DNA of 45,473 bases from Noviherbaspirillum denitrificans. GTDB lineage: Bacteria; Pseudomonadota; Gammaproteobacteria; Burkholderiales; Burkholderiaceae_D. The notes under the pieces were generated by a model. The model was not told the origin of the DNA. It did not search any database and worked only from the letters and a program-made list of their open reading frames with translations. The DNA is taken from NCBI RefSeq assembly GCF_002211445.1, contig NZ_LSTO01000001.1, positions 4,319,157 to 4,364,629 of the forward strand, given 5' to 3'. The position numbers and the translations under genes were made by a program. Shown piece by piece: positions 45,379-45,473 of this stretch; within the stretch, counting starts at the first letter, position 1, and each line of letters begins with the position of its first letter.

Positions 45379-45473
45379 ATGTTGAAAGTGTTGGCGGTTC
45401 CGGCGTTCCAGGACAATTACTTGTGGCTGATACACGATGGCGCGCATGCAGCGGGTGTCGACCCCGGCGATGC
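45379..45473 (+). CDS. gloB: Hydroxyacylglutathione hydrolase (glyoxalase II), N-terminal part
   Basis: Thirty-one codons before the window ends, reading [20 protein letters not shown] and [12 protein letters not shown], the typical start of GloB, a metallo-beta-lactamase-fold enzyme that hydrolyses S-lactoylglutathione to lactate. The metal-binding THxHxDH motif lies outside the window. Divergent from the methyltransferase gene, a common betaproteobacterial pairing. Confidence 0.93.
   Translation, partial: MLKVLAVPAFQDNYLWLIHDGAHAAGVDPGD

Overview
The window is a stretch of betaproteobacterial chromosome, most likely from the family Oxalobacteraceae (Herbaspirillum/Noviherbaspirillum/Herminiimonas-like). 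The evidence is high GC content, the iscRSUA-hscBA-fdx-iscX order, a kynBUA operon beside an Lrp-type kynR, a phasin and acetoacetyl-CoA reductase pair for PHB storage, minCDE, and the gloB / methyltransferase / rnhA / dnaQ neighbourhood. The assignment rests on gene content and sequence style, not on a search. About 40 genes can be supported, almost all chromosomal housekeeping or regulatory. I see no CRISPR array and no intact insertion sequence.

Layout. 0-4.2 kb: end of prfB, lysS, a glycine-zipper envelope protein and a PAS-PAS NarL-type histidine kinase. 4.2-10 kb: the whole ISC iron-sulfur operon on the minus strand, with two tandem matches to the type-1 IscR operator upstream of iscR. 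10-15 kb: an exported beta-barrel-like protein, a low-molecular-weight tyrosine phosphatase, a divergent uracil-DNA glycosylase and uvrB. 15-18 kb: an aromatic/aspartate aminotransferase, tRNA-Asn, a degenerate U32-family protein and a DUF2721 membrane protein. 18.3-21.4 kb: a second NarL-type kinase whose phospho-accepting His is Tyr, overlapping its response regulator, then an Fnr/Crp regulator. 21.4-24.3 kb: phasin, phaB, one unrecognised gene and a cupin. 24.3-29.8 kb: a kinase with duplicated PAS domains, then kynR divergent from kynB-kynU-kynA. 30-32 kb: minCDE. 32-36.9 kb: a small coiled-coil protein, a YgiQ-type radical SAM protein, a candidate small RNA, a 47-residue membrane protein and a PLP-dependent decarboxylase.

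36.9-39.0 kb is the only clearly accessory stretch: a decayed mobile-element remnant ending at tRNA-Val(CAC). It holds a broken tyrosine integrase, a reading frame that appears to have been made from two overlapping phage-type genes by a 31-bp tandem duplication, a lipoprotein gene with an in-frame amber codon, and a startless open frame. 39.1-45.4 kb: dnaQ translationally coupled to an RND efflux pump (permease plus adaptor), then rnhA, a SAM methyltransferase and the start of gloB.

Functional themes are Fe-S cluster assembly with IscR autoregulation, tryptophan degradation through kynurenine to anthranilate, PHB granule formation near an Fnr-type regulator, and division-site placement. I found no convincing new multi-gene system. 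The observations most worth following are the His-to-Tyr kinase beside an apparently normal response regulator, the frame fusion by tandem duplication, the kyn intergenic dyad, and a possible short RNA carrying an anti-Shine-Dalgarno motif.
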